Assembly (NCBI GenBank): GCA_028822945.1
Contig: JAPKCN010000031.1
Coordinates: 1 to 13,356 of the forward strand
DNA length: 13,356 nt
Direction of reading: 5' to 3'
DNA from: Porticoccaceae bacterium
GTDB lineage: Bacteria > Pseudomonadota > Gammaproteobacteria > Pseudomonadales > Porticoccaceae
Shown here: positions 6,047-13,356 of the stretch, in pieces
How the letters are laid out: each line of letters opens with the position of its first letter
Position numbering within the stretch: the stretch's first letter is position 1
The notes under the pieces: model-generated
What the model was told of the DNA's origin: nothing
What the model saw: only the letters and a program-made list of their open reading frames with translations
Database searches by the model: none
Made by a program: the position numbers and the translations under genes

Positions 6047-8623
6047 ATGTTTATGCCAGTAAATTTATTTAAAATCTATCGGCGCTGTATTCTTCAGCGT
6101 CCGCTGCTCGCGCTGTTAACCTTATGTATGGTGACCGCTTTTATGGCAGTAGGGCTTCAACATTTCAAAATTGACGCATCGGCCGATTCTTTAACCCTCG
6201 AAAATGACGACGACCTAAACTACTACCGTGAATTAGTCGGTCGTTATGGCAGCTCAAACTACTTGGTAGTCACCTATAAACCTCTGAAAGGAGATCTTTT
6301 TGACGACCAAAATTTGCATTATTTACGCTCGCTAAAAGAGCGCCTAGTTGCCGTCCAGGGAGTTACCGGCGCGGTTTCAATGCTCGACGTTCCGCTGTTG
6401 TACAGCCCCAAAATTACGGTTGCCGACTTTGCGGGAGAACTTCGCCAACTGTTGAGCCCAGGCGTCGACCGGCAAATGGCAAAAAACGAATTTTTAACCA
6501 GCCCAATCTATAAAAAGACCTTACTTAGCCCCGACGGCCAGACCACCGGAGTTATGCTCGAATTGGAACTCGACGAAACCTACCTCAGCCTTGTAAAGCA
6601 ACGCGATGGTTTGCGCTTCCAACGCGACCGCGATGGCCTGAGTGAGGATCAGCAAGAACAGCTCCAGCGTGTCAGTAAAGCGTTTCTCGATCACCGCACA
6701 GAGCAGACACTAGAAAGCCGACAGCTAATTGTAAATATCAGAGCGATAACCACAGAATTCCGCGATCGTGGCATCATCTACCTCGGCGGCCCAGATATGA
6801 TTACTGCCGATATGGTGGATTATTTAAAGCGTGATTTAGTAGTCTTTGGCAACGGTATACTGCTCTTTATTGTTGTCACGCTGGCAGTTATTTTTCGACG
6901 ACTACAATGGGTTGTGCTACCACTGGTTACCTGCGCTACCAGTCTGGTGATTATGCTCGGCTTTTTTAGCTGGATAGACTGGCGACTGACGGTGATCTCG
7001 TCAAATTTTGTATCGCTGCTTCTCATCATCACTCTCGCACTGACAATCCACTTAATTGTTCGCTACCGAGAATTGTCCAGCCAGCAGGCTCAGGCCAGTC
7101 AACTGCAACTGGTCAGCGAGACCGTGATATCAATGAGCAAACCGTGTCTGTATACCGTTTTAACTACGGCGGTAGCCTTTTTATCTCTGGTGGTAAGCAA
7201 TATCCGTCCGGTTATAGACTTTGGCTGGATGATGACTCTGGGCATACTAGTGGCGCTGGTCGTAACTTTTATCGTAATCCCTGCAGGTATGATGTTAATC
7301 GGCCGCCAAAGCGATGTATCAGTGAGCGATACGCTCTCGGTTACACGCATATTCGCGCGCTTTACCGAACGACACGGTGGCCTAGTAATCGCAGTCTCAC
7401 TGCTCCTTACAGCGCTTTCAGCCGTCGGTATACTGCGACTCGAAGTCGAAAACCGCTTTATCGACTACTTTCACAGCGATACCGAAATATATCGCGGCAT
7501 GGAAACCATCGATACTGCACTCGGCGGTACTACCCCACTCGACATTGTTATCCAAGCGCCCAAACAGCCAGATATTATCGACGACGGACTGCCAGCAACC
7601 GCCAATGTTAGTTACGACTGGGGCTTTGTCGACGGCGAGTTTGATGAATTCGATGAATACGGGGATGACGGCAGCTTTGACTCAGATAACGCTGACGAAA
7701 GCCCTCCTCAAAGTTATTGGATGTCGACCGCGGGCCTCGAGGATCTAACCAAACTGGTGGCCTTTCTCGAAGCTCAACCAGAAATTGGCAAAGTCAACTC
7801 ACTCGCGCAGATTTATCATGTTGCAAACGACTTGAGCGGTCACAAATTAAATGATTTTGAACTAGCCTTTTTGCAGCAAAGTTTGAGTGAAGATATTCAT
7901 CGACAACTAGTCGCACCCTATCTCATCGAGGAGCGCGACGAGACGCGCATTCAACTAAGGACTATGGAGACCAGCGGCAATTTACGGCGCTCCGAATTGC
8001 TTGAAAAAATTCACTTATACGCCACTGATGAACTGATGATTGCCGAACAAGATATCCGACTTGGCGGTCTGCTGGTGCTTTATAATAATATGCTACAAAG
8101 CCTTTACCGCTCGCAAATTCTCACCCTTGGTGCAGTTTTTATCGGTATAATGTTAATGTTTTTAGTCCTATTTCGGTCACTTAAAATTTCGTTAATCGCG
8201 GTTATCCCCAACTTTTTGGCCGCCGCTGTGGTACTCGGTGGTATGGGCATTATGCGTATACCGCTGGATATGATGACCATTACCATCGCGGCAATCACTG
8301 TGGGTATTGGTGTCGACCACGCAATTCACTATTTAACCCGCTTTCGACGAGAGTACCGCGTCGATGGCGATTATGTCGCGTCCATGTATCGCTCCCATGC
8401 GAGCATAGGACGAGCGCTTTTTTATACCGCAACCACAATTATTATTGGCTTTTCAATACTCGCATTGTCAAACTTTATACCTTCGATTTATTTTGGTTTA
8501 TTAACCGGCATCGCTATGACGACAGCATTACTTGGGTCGTTGACGCTGCTACCCAAATTGATTCTGATGACCCGCCCCTTTGGGCCCGGTCGCGACTCAT
8601 CGACGGATCCGGAGGCACACTGA
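6047..8623 (+). CDS. RND-superfamily (MMPL-type) inner-membrane exporter
   Basis: This 858-aa protein has the classic duplicated RND layout. TM1 (about 20-38) is followed by a large periplasmic loop to about 262, then a five-helix block (about 263-418). TM7 (about 445-463) precedes a second loop to about 688, with the last five helices at about 690-840. The helix-4/10 regions NFVSLLLIITLALTIHLIVRYRE and ITVGIGVDHAIHYLTRFRREY (shown here by their ends) are typical of MMPL/patched-like exporters that move lipids or hydrophobic molecules by proton motive force. The substrate cannot be inferred. Residues 524-551 form a very acidic insert with 13 Asp/Glu in 28 and no Lys or Arg. AGAGGA at 6036-6041, 5 nt before the ATG, supports the start over the Met two codons later. 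The stop is 6 bp from uup, so the two are probably cotranscribed. No membrane-fusion or outer-membrane partner is adjacent. Confidence 0.88.
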   Translation: MFMPVNLFKIYRRCILQRPLLALLTLCMVTAFMAVGLQHFKIDASADSLTLENDDDLNYYRELVGRYGSSNYLVVTYKPLKGDLFDDQNLHYLRSLKERLVAVQGVTGAVSMLDVPLLYSPKITVADFAGELRQLLSPGVDRQMAKNEFLTSPIYKKTLLSPDGQTTGVMLELELDETYLSLVKQRDGLRFQRDRDGLSEDQQEQLQRVSKAFLDHRTEQTLESRQLIVNIRAITTEFRDRGIIYLGGPDMITADMVDYLKRDLVVFGNGILLFIVVTLAVIFRRLQWVVLPLVTCATSLVIMLGFFSWIDWRLTVISSNFVSLLLIITLALTIHLIVRYRELSSQQAQASQLQLVSETVISMSKPCLYTVLTTAVAFLSLVVSNIRPVIDFGWMMTLGILVALVVTFIVIPAGMMLIGRQSDVSVSDTLSVTRIFARFTERHGGLVIAVSLLLTALSAVGILRLEVENRFIDYFHSDTEIYRGMETIDTALGGTTPLDIVIQAPKQPDIIDDGLPATANVSYDWGFVDGEFDEFDEYGDDGSFDSDNADESPPQSYWMSTAGLEDLTKLVAFLEAQPEIGKVNSLAQIYHVANDLSGHKLNDFELAFLQQSLSEDIHRQLVAPYLIEERDETRIQLRTMETSGNLRRSELLEKIHLYATDELMIAEQDIRLGGLLVLYNNMLQSLYRSQILTLGAVFIGIMLMFLVLFRSLKISLIAVIPNFLAAAVVLGGMGIMRIPLDMMTITIAAITVGIGVDHAIHYLTRFRREYRVDGDYVASMYRSHASIGRALFYTATTIIIGFSILALSNFIPSIYFGLLTGIAMTTALLGSLTLLPKLILMTRPFGPGRDSSTDPEAH

Positions 8624-8629
8624 CCAACT

Positions 8630-10507
8630 ATGCAGTTAATCAACTTGCAAGGCATTACCCTGAGCTATGGCCAACCCCCGCTACTAGATGGCGTCGACTT
8701 GTCGCTCTACTCCGGTGAAAGAGCTTGCTTAATAGGACGCAATGGCGCTGGAAAATCGAGCTTATTAAAGATTCTTTGCGCTCAAATTAAAGCTGATGAG
8801 GGGTCTTTTAAGGTCAGTAGCGGCGTTAAAATCGCTCAACTTGAGCAAACCGTTCCAGAAAATGTTCAAGGCACAGTGTTTGAGGTGATTGCAGAGGGCT
8901 TAGGTGCACAGGGCGCCTTAATACAACGCTTTCACCAACTTATTCAAGCCGTCGCCAACGACCCCAATCCTCAGGTACTGAACCAGCTAGAAGTTTGCCA
9001 AACCGAGATAGAGCGCGTCGATGGCTGGGATATCAATCAACGGGTCGAGTCCATCATCACTAAAATGGAGTTAGATACCGACGCACAACTTAGCAGCCTA
9101 TCGGGCGGTTACAAACGTCGCGTTTTACTGGCGCGTGCGCTAGTCTGCCAACCGGATTTGTTACTACTCGACGAACCCACTAACCATCTAGATATTGAAT
9201 CGATCCAATGGCTAGAACAATTTCTAAAAAAATGGGACGGTGCACTGCTGTTCGTAAGCCACGACCGTAGTTTTATGGAGGCATTGGCAACCCGTTTTAT
9301 TGAAATTGACAGAGGTCAACTAGCCGAATTTGCCTGCACATACAGTGAGTATCTGCAACGCAAGCAAGACCTGCAAAATACCGAAGATCGTCACAATGCG
9401 TTGTTCGACAAACGTCTTTCGCAAGAAGAGCGCTGGATTAGGCAGGGAATCAAAGCTAGGCGAACCCGTAACGAAGGGCGAGTTAGGGCTCTCGAGGCTA
9501 TGCGGCGTGATTACGCCGATCGACGTGTGCAATTAGGCACGGCAAAAATGGATATTCAGCAAGCAGAGAGATCTGGCAAAATTGTTGCCGAGGCTCAACA
9601 AGTCAGTTTTAAGTATGGCGAAGAGAATGTGGTCAAAGATTTCTCTATAGTCATCCAGCGCGGCGAAAAAATCGGTCTAATCGGTCGCAATGGTGTCGGC
9701 AAGACCACCTTGCTGAAGTTGCTGCTGGGTCAGTTAAAACCGCAGGAAGGGCAGATAAAAATTGGTACCAACCTGAATATTGCCTACTTTGACCAGTACC
9801 GTGCGCTGCTAGATTTACAAAAATCTGTGCAAGATAATCTCTCTGGAGGCCAAGATATGCTGCAAATTGGCGCCAAAACCCGTCATGTTATTAGCTATTT
9901 ACAGGACTTTCTATTTACCCCCGAGCGCTGCAGACAACCGGTATCGGTGCTTTCGGGTGGCGAACGCAACCGTCTTTTGCTGGCAAAATTATTTCTTCAA
10001 CCCGCCAATGTACTGGTTCTGGACGAACCGACAAATGATCTCGATATCGATACTCTCGATCTTCTCGAAGAACTACTGATCGACTATAGCGGCACTCTTT
10101 TGCTGGTCAGTCACGATCGGTGTTTTCTCAACAATGTCGTCACTAGCACACTGGTTTTCGACGGCGACGGCAAAATCAATGCCTATGTCGGCGGCTACGA
10201 TGATTGGTTGCGACAACGCCAAATTCCGCGAGTCGAACCCAAGATCGCAACACCGATTGCGACAAAGGTTCCAGCGGCGCTCGCCATGGTAAAGCTATCC
10301 TACCGCGAACAGCGAGAATTAGACGCTTTACCAACACAAATAGAGGATCTTGAATTACAGATCTCGAGGCTCTCAAAAGAGCTATGTGACGCGCAGTACT
10401 ATACTCTCAAACGCGCGCAAGGCGAACAACTCGAGGGCGAATTAAAGCTGGCTCAGGAAACTCTGGAAGCCTGCTATGTTCGTTGGGAATTACTCGACCA
10501 GCATTGA
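8630..10507 (+). CDS. uup: ABC-F ATPase Uup
   Basis: Uup is a soluble ABC-F protein without membrane helices. Family members act on the ribosome, and Uup has also been linked to precise transposon excision and DNA binding. The 625 aa match the length of E. coli Uup (635). The first ATPase has Walker A GRNGAGKSS (36-44), LSGGY (157-161), Walker B ending DEPTNHLD (181-188) and SHDR (210-213). The linker at 270-292 contains the Uup hallmark IRQGIKARRTRNEGRVRALE, the arm that reaches tRNA in ABC-F proteins. The second ATPase has GRNGVGKTT (352-360), LSGGE (441-445), DEPTNDLD (465-472) and SHDR (494-497). Residues 556-622 form the C-terminal coiled-coil typical of Uup. Both catalytic glutamates (E182, E466) are intact. 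GGAGG at 8611-8615 is 14 nt from the ATG, longer than ideal, so coupling to the preceding gene is likely. Confidence 0.95.
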   Translation: MQLINLQGITLSYGQPPLLDGVDLSLYSGERACLIGRNGAGKSSLLKILCAQIKADEGSFKVSSGVKIAQLEQTVPENVQGTVFEVIAEGLGAQGALIQRFHQLIQAVANDPNPQVLNQLEVCQTEIERVDGWDINQRVESIITKMELDTDAQLSSLSGGYKRRVLLARALVCQPDLLLLDEPTNHLDIESIQWLEQFLKKWDGALLFVSHDRSFMEALATRFIEIDRGQLAEFACTYSEYLQRKQDLQNTEDRHNALFDKRLSQEERWIRQGIKARRTRNEGRVRALEAMRRDYADRRVQLGTAKMDIQQAERSGKIVAEAQQVSFKYGEENVVKDFSIVIQRGEKIGLIGRNGVGKTTLLKLLLGQLKPQEGQIKIGTNLNIAYFDQYRALLDLQKSVQDNLSGGQDMLQIGAKTRHVISYLQDFLFTPERCRQPVSVLSGGERNRLLLAKLFLQPANVLVLDEPTNDLDIDTLDLLEELLIDYSGTLLLVSHDRCFLNNVVTSTLVFDGDGKINAYVGGYDDWLRQRQIPRVEPKIATPIATKVPAALAMVKLSYREQRELDALPTQIEDLELQISRLSKELCDAQYYTLKRAQGEQLEGELKLAQETLEACYVRWELLDQH

Positions 10508-10581
10508 TCACCCGCCCCCATGGGGAAATAAGTACTTTAGCTTTCAACTTAATCAATAATGGCGTAAGGCGGCCGATATTT
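10508..10581 (+). other. uup-gpmI spacer with a 10-bp palindrome
   Basis: The 74-bp spacer contains the perfect palindrome CCCCATGGGG at 10516-10525. It has no loop bases to form a stable hairpin and no T-run, so I do not call it a terminator. AATAAT at 10555-10560 could be a weak -10, but it lacks a matching -35. AAGG at 10566-10569 is the only ribosome-binding-site candidate for gpmI, at a rather long 12-nt spacing. Confidence 0.4.
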
Positions 10582-12123
10582 ATGCTTAAAAAGCCCCTAG
10601 TATTATTAATCCTCGACGGATTCGGCTACCGCGAAGAGAGCCAGCATAATGCTATTTGCAACGCCCACACACCCACCTGGGATAAACTCTGGCAGTCTCG
10701 CCCGCGAACGCTGATTCGCACCTCCGGTTTGGCGGTTGGACTGCCAGATGGGCAAATGGGCAATTCAGAGGTAGGACACATGACCTTAGGCGCCGGTCGG
10801 GTGCTCTATCAAAACTTTACTCGCATTAACAAAGCCATAATAGATGGCGACTTTGACACCAATCCGGCCTATTGCGAGGCTATCGACGGCGCGGTCAACA
10901 CCGGCGGCGCCGTCCATATAATGGGACTCCTCTCAACCGGCGGCGTGCATGCGCATGAAGATCATATCAATGCGGCGGTTGCGCTGGCCGCCAGGCGTGG
11001 CGCAACGCAGGTTTATCTGCACGCCTTTTTAGATGGCCGCGATTGCCCACCGCGCAGTGCTAGACCCTCACTGAAAAAGACTCAGGCATTGTTTAAAGCT
11101 CTCGGCATCGGACGCATAGCGTCGATAATAGGACGCTTTTATGCTCTCGACCGTGACAATCGCTGGGATCGTATCGCCATGGCCTATCGGCTAATTACTC
11201 AGGCCGAGGCACCCTACAGCGCTAGAGACGCCATCAGTGGCCTCGAAGCGGCATACCAACGCGGCGAAAACGATGAATTTGTGAGTGCAACTTGTATCGG
11301 CGATGTTGATCAAAATCAGGTGCATATTAACGACGGTGATGCTGTCCTGTTTATGAACTTTCGCCCCGATCGAGCGCGCGAGCTGACCCACGCATTCGTC
11401 GATGGCAAGCAATTCGACGGTTTCCCTCGCAGCGTGGTAAGAGACCTGTCAAGTTTTGTTATGACGACTGAGTACGAGGCTAATATCAATCATCTATGTG
11501 CGTTTCCGCCGCTGCCAATAGTCAACTCTCTCGGCGAGTATTTGTCGCATTGCAAGAAGCGCCAATTGCGGATTGCTGAAACTGAAAAATACGCCCACGT
11601 AACGTTCTTTTTTAGCGGTGGCCAGGAGGCGCTTTATTGTGGTGAAGAGCGAATATTAAAACCGTCTCCCAATGTCACTACCTACGATTTGCAGCCGCAA
11701 ATGAACGCACCTGAGGTAACTGCAAGCTTACTCAAAGCGATTAAGTCAGACGAGTTTGATGTGATTATCTGCAACTATGCCAACTGCGACATGGTCGGTC
11801 ATACCGGCAGCTACAGCGCTGCCGTGCAAGCAGTTGAGGCTATCGATCAAGCCTTAAAGGAGGTACTTCACGCCATCGAAGAAGTTGATGGCGAAGCTTT
11901 AGTCACCGCCGATCACGGTAATGTCGAACAAATGTTCGACGCAGTAAATAACCAACCGCATACCCAGCACACGACGTTACCAGTGCCCTTTGTTTACGTC
12001 GGAGGACGTAATCTGCGCTTAAATAAAGGTGGCAGTCTGGCCGACGTAGCGCCGACCATACTGGCATTGATGAACCTTAAACAGCCGGACGAGATGACCG
12101 GCCGATCACTCGTCGAAAAATGA
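10582..12123 (+). CDS. gpmI: 2,3-bisphosphoglycerate-independent phosphoglycerate mutase (iPGM)
   Basis: This Mn-dependent enzyme interconverts 3- and 2-phosphoglycerate in glycolysis and gluconeogenesis through a phosphoserine intermediate. The 513-aa protein (E. coli 514) keeps all expected active-site residues at family positions: D12, the nucleophile S62 in GQMGNSEVGH, H123/H126 around GGVHAHEDH, RPDRAR at 261-266, D403 and H407 in DMVGHTG, D444 and H445 in TADHGN, and H463 in HTQHT. An unusual Cys402 replaces the common Pro or Gly before D403. The frame is open to an ATG at 10483 inside uup, but homology begins at MLKKPLVLLILDGFGYRE, so the ATG at 10582 is chosen. The stop overlaps the envC start as ATGA, indicating translational coupling. 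The gpmI-envC pair is common in Gammaproteobacteria. Confidence 0.96.
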   Translation: MLKKPLVLLILDGFGYREESQHNAICNAHTPTWDKLWQSRPRTLIRTSGLAVGLPDGQMGNSEVGHMTLGAGRVLYQNFTRINKAIIDGDFDTNPAYCEAIDGAVNTGGAVHIMGLLSTGGVHAHEDHINAAVALAARRGATQVYLHAFLDGRDCPPRSARPSLKKTQALFKALGIGRIASIIGRFYALDRDNRWDRIAMAYRLITQAEAPYSARDAISGLEAAYQRGENDEFVSATCIGDVDQNQVHINDGDAVLFMNFRPDRARELTHAFVDGKQFDGFPRSVVRDLSSFVMTTEYEANINHLCAFPPLPIVNSLGEYLSHCKKRQLRIAETEKYAHVTFFFSGGQEALYCGEERILKPSPNVTTYDLQPQMNAPEVTASLLKAIKSDEFDVIICNYANCDMVGHTGSYSAAVQAVEAIDQALKEVLHAIEEVDGEALVTADHGNVEQMFDAVNNQPHTQHTTLPVPFVYVGGRNLRLNKGGSLADVAPTILALMNLKQPDEMTGRSLVEK

Positions 12124-13259
12124 AACTGCTAGCGACATCGGTTAAAGCGCTTGGCATGTTCCTCGGAATGTGTCTTTGCATCCACCTAGCAGCAGAAGAC
12201 CGCCAACAACTCGACGAGTTACAAAGGTCGATCTCGAAGCTTCAAAAAACCTTAAAAAAGGGTGATCAGGAAAAAAATCAGCTGCAAAACGAACTAATGT
12301 CGGTGGAACTAAAAGTATCTGCATTGAACGGCTCGCTGCGTGAGCTAGGTGACAAAATCAGCACGCTACAACGACGACAAGGACAGCTTCGGGAGCAAAA
12401 AACTAGCTTTCAGAGCGGTATCGAAGAGCAGCGAAAAGCCCTATCACAACACCTCAATGCGGCCTATAAAATGGGCGCTCAAGAGCCTATTAAATTGCTT
12501 CTCAACCAGCGCGATCCGAGTAAATTTTCTCGAGTTTTTAGCTACTACAACTACTTTTCGCAATCCCGAACGGACCAAATTGCAACCTATGAAACGAGTG
12601 TCGCGGAGCTCGACGAAGTATTGACAACGATCCAGCGAGAAAAGCTCGACATCGACAACTCGCGAGCATCCCTCGCCAATAATCAGGGCGAGTTGCTATC
12701 GCGCAAACAGCAGCGCCAGAAAACCCTCGACAAACTGCAGGTATCGCTCGCGAGCGATCAAAAAAAGCTCGATCAGTGGCAACGCCAAAGAGCGCGATTA
12801 CAACAGGTACTGACCAAGGTAGAGCGCGCGTCGCGCGAATTGACCCTACCCGACGACTACGTGCCGATAGCCTCTCGCAAAGGTACCCTCAACTGGCCAC
12901 TAAAAGGCCGTTTACTGAAACGCTTTGGTAATACCCGCAGCGGCTCACTGCGCTGGGAGGGTTGGCTGATCAGCAGTCCCGCCGGTACCCCGGTCAACAC
13001 TATACATCAGGGACGGATTGTATTTTCGAACTATCTGCGCGGTTTTGGCCTATTGATCATCGTCGATCATGGCGATAGCTTCATGTCGCTCTATGCGCAC
13101 AACCAAGAACTTTTAAAAGATACAGGAGACTGGGTAGAAACAGGCGATATTTTGGCGCATTCTGGTGACAGTGGCGGGTTGGACAAGCCTGCACTGTACT
13201 TTGAAATACGCAAGCAGGGTAAGCCACGCAACCCTAAATCCTGGTTAAAAACCAAATAA
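12120..13259 (+). CDS. envC: Murein hydrolase activator EnvC (degenerate LytM/M23 domain)
   Basis: EnvC is a periplasmic divisome factor that, with FtsEX, activates the amidases AmiA/AmiB to split septal peptidoglycan. The 379-aa protein starts with a probable signal peptide (about residues 1-25, cleavage near HLAA-ED). Two long Gln/Lys/Leu-rich coiled-coil stretches follow (about 26-115 and 155-238), separated by a helical segment containing KLLLNQRDPSKFSR. The C-terminal LytM domain spans about 257-376. Its zinc ligands are lost: the HxGxD motif reads WEGWL (279-283) and the terminal HxH reads ALY (358-360), while H327 in YAHN remains. This matches E. coli EnvC, which is an activator and not an enzyme. 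Cysteines 18 and 20 do not sit in a lipobox. The gene overlaps gpmI by 4 bp. A general M23-family label is the conservative alternative. Confidence 0.93.
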   Translation: MKLLATSVKALGMFLGMCLCIHLAAEDRQQLDELQRSISKLQKTLKKGDQEKNQLQNELMSVELKVSALNGSLRELGDKISTLQRRQGQLREQKTSFQSGIEEQRKALSQHLNAAYKMGAQEPIKLLLNQRDPSKFSRVFSYYNYFSQSRTDQIATYETSVAELDEVLTTIQREKLDIDNSRASLANNQGELLSRKQQRQKTLDKLQVSLASDQKKLDQWQRQRARLQQVLTKVERASRELTLPDDYVPIASRKGTLNWPLKGRLLKRFGNTRSGSLRWEGWLISSPAGTPVNTIHQGRIVFSNYLRGFGLLIIVDHGDSFMSLYAHNQELLKDTGDWVETGDILAHSGDSGGLDKPALYFEIRKQGKPRNPKSWLKTK

Positions 13260-13295
13260 TGGAAGTGTTTCTCGACAACTGGTAGATTAGATCTG

Positions 13296-13323
13296 CTGAC
13301 ACAGCAGTCACAATCGCTATACT
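13296..13323 (+). promoter_or_regulatory. Putative sigma70 promoter downstream of envC
   Basis: CTGACA at 13296-13301 (five of six matches to TTGACA) is separated by 16 bp from TATACT at 13318-13323 (five of six matches to TATAAT). The predicted start is near 13330, directed out of the window. In related genomes a carboxy-terminal processing protease of the S41 family often follows envC, so this may be its promoter, but that gene is not visible here. Confidence 0.5.
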
Positions 13324-13332
13324 GTATAGCGA
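13314..13332. repeat. 8-bp inverted repeat over the -10 element after envC
   Basis: TCGCTATA (13314-13321) and TATAGCGA (13325-13332) form perfect 8-bp arms around a CTG centre, and the arms include the putative -10 hexamer. The neighbouring CTGCTG-ACA-CAGCAG (13293-13307) is a second 6-bp inverted repeat. Neither is followed by a T-run on either strand, so an operator is more plausible than an intrinsic terminator. Confidence 0.6.
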
Positions 13333-13356
13333 GTCAGCCTGAGCACAGCAGCCCAA

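Noticed and set aside
7144..7611. A 155-codon plus-strand frame inside the RND gene, rich in Arg and Tyr.
   Set aside because: It lies wholly within the well-supported RND coding frame, has no recognizable domain or ribosome binding site, and its composition is what a shifted frame of a membrane-protein gene gives.
10483..10581. A 33-codon N-terminal extension of gpmI overlapping the end of uup.
   Set aside because: iPGM homology starts exactly at the ATG at 10582, which gives the normal 513-aa length. The extension has no family match.
12876..13247. Active M23 endopeptidase domain in the last gene.
   Set aside because: Three of the expected zinc-site residues are replaced (Trp279, Leu283, Tyr360), matching the inactive EnvC type.

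Overview
The window is a compact stretch of bacterial core genome, most likely from a gammaproteobacterium. The support is the near-colinear match of typA/bipA, tag, dtd, mpl, uup, gpmI and envC to gammaproteobacterial families, and the gpmI-envC gene pair that is typical of that class. A PPi-type phosphofructokinase in place of the common ATP-type enzyme would suit a marine or methylotroph-like lineage, but I cannot name a genus. Nine protein-coding genes fill almost the whole window. The longest gap is 186 bp, and I saw no rRNA, tRNA, insertion sequence, CRISPR array, integrase or attachment site.

Layout from left to right. A sigma70-like promoter sits at the left edge and reads into typA (+), a ribosome-associated GTPase. 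typA converges with tag (-), a 3-methyladenine DNA glycosylase, with one base between their stop codons. tag is divergent from dtd (+), a D-aminoacyl-tRNA deacylase. dtd converges with mpl (-), a murein tripeptide ligase, and the two share the palindrome CTAG as overlapping stop codons. mpl is divergent from pfp (+), the PPi-type phosphofructokinase. The rest of the window reads rightward: a 12-TM RND/MMPL-type exporter, then uup (ABC-F ATPase), gpmI (cofactor-independent phosphoglycerate mutase) and envC (amidase activator). The spacings are 6 bp, 74 bp and a 4-bp ATGA overlap, so these four probably form one transcription unit. A promoter-like site with a strong palindrome follows envC and probably serves a gene beyond the right edge.

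Themes are translation quality control and ribosome function (typA, dtd, uup), cell-wall recycling and septal cleavage (mpl, envC), central carbon metabolism (pfp, gpmI), alkylation repair (tag) and envelope export (the RND protein). I found no convincing new multi-gene system. The most distinctive local features are an in-frame hexanucleotide microsatellite in mpl encoding five Ala-Asp pairs, the overlapping convergent ends, PPi-type active-site residues in the phosphofructokinase, a very acidic insert in the RND periplasmic loop, and an 8-bp inverted repeat covering the -10 element of the promoter after envC.
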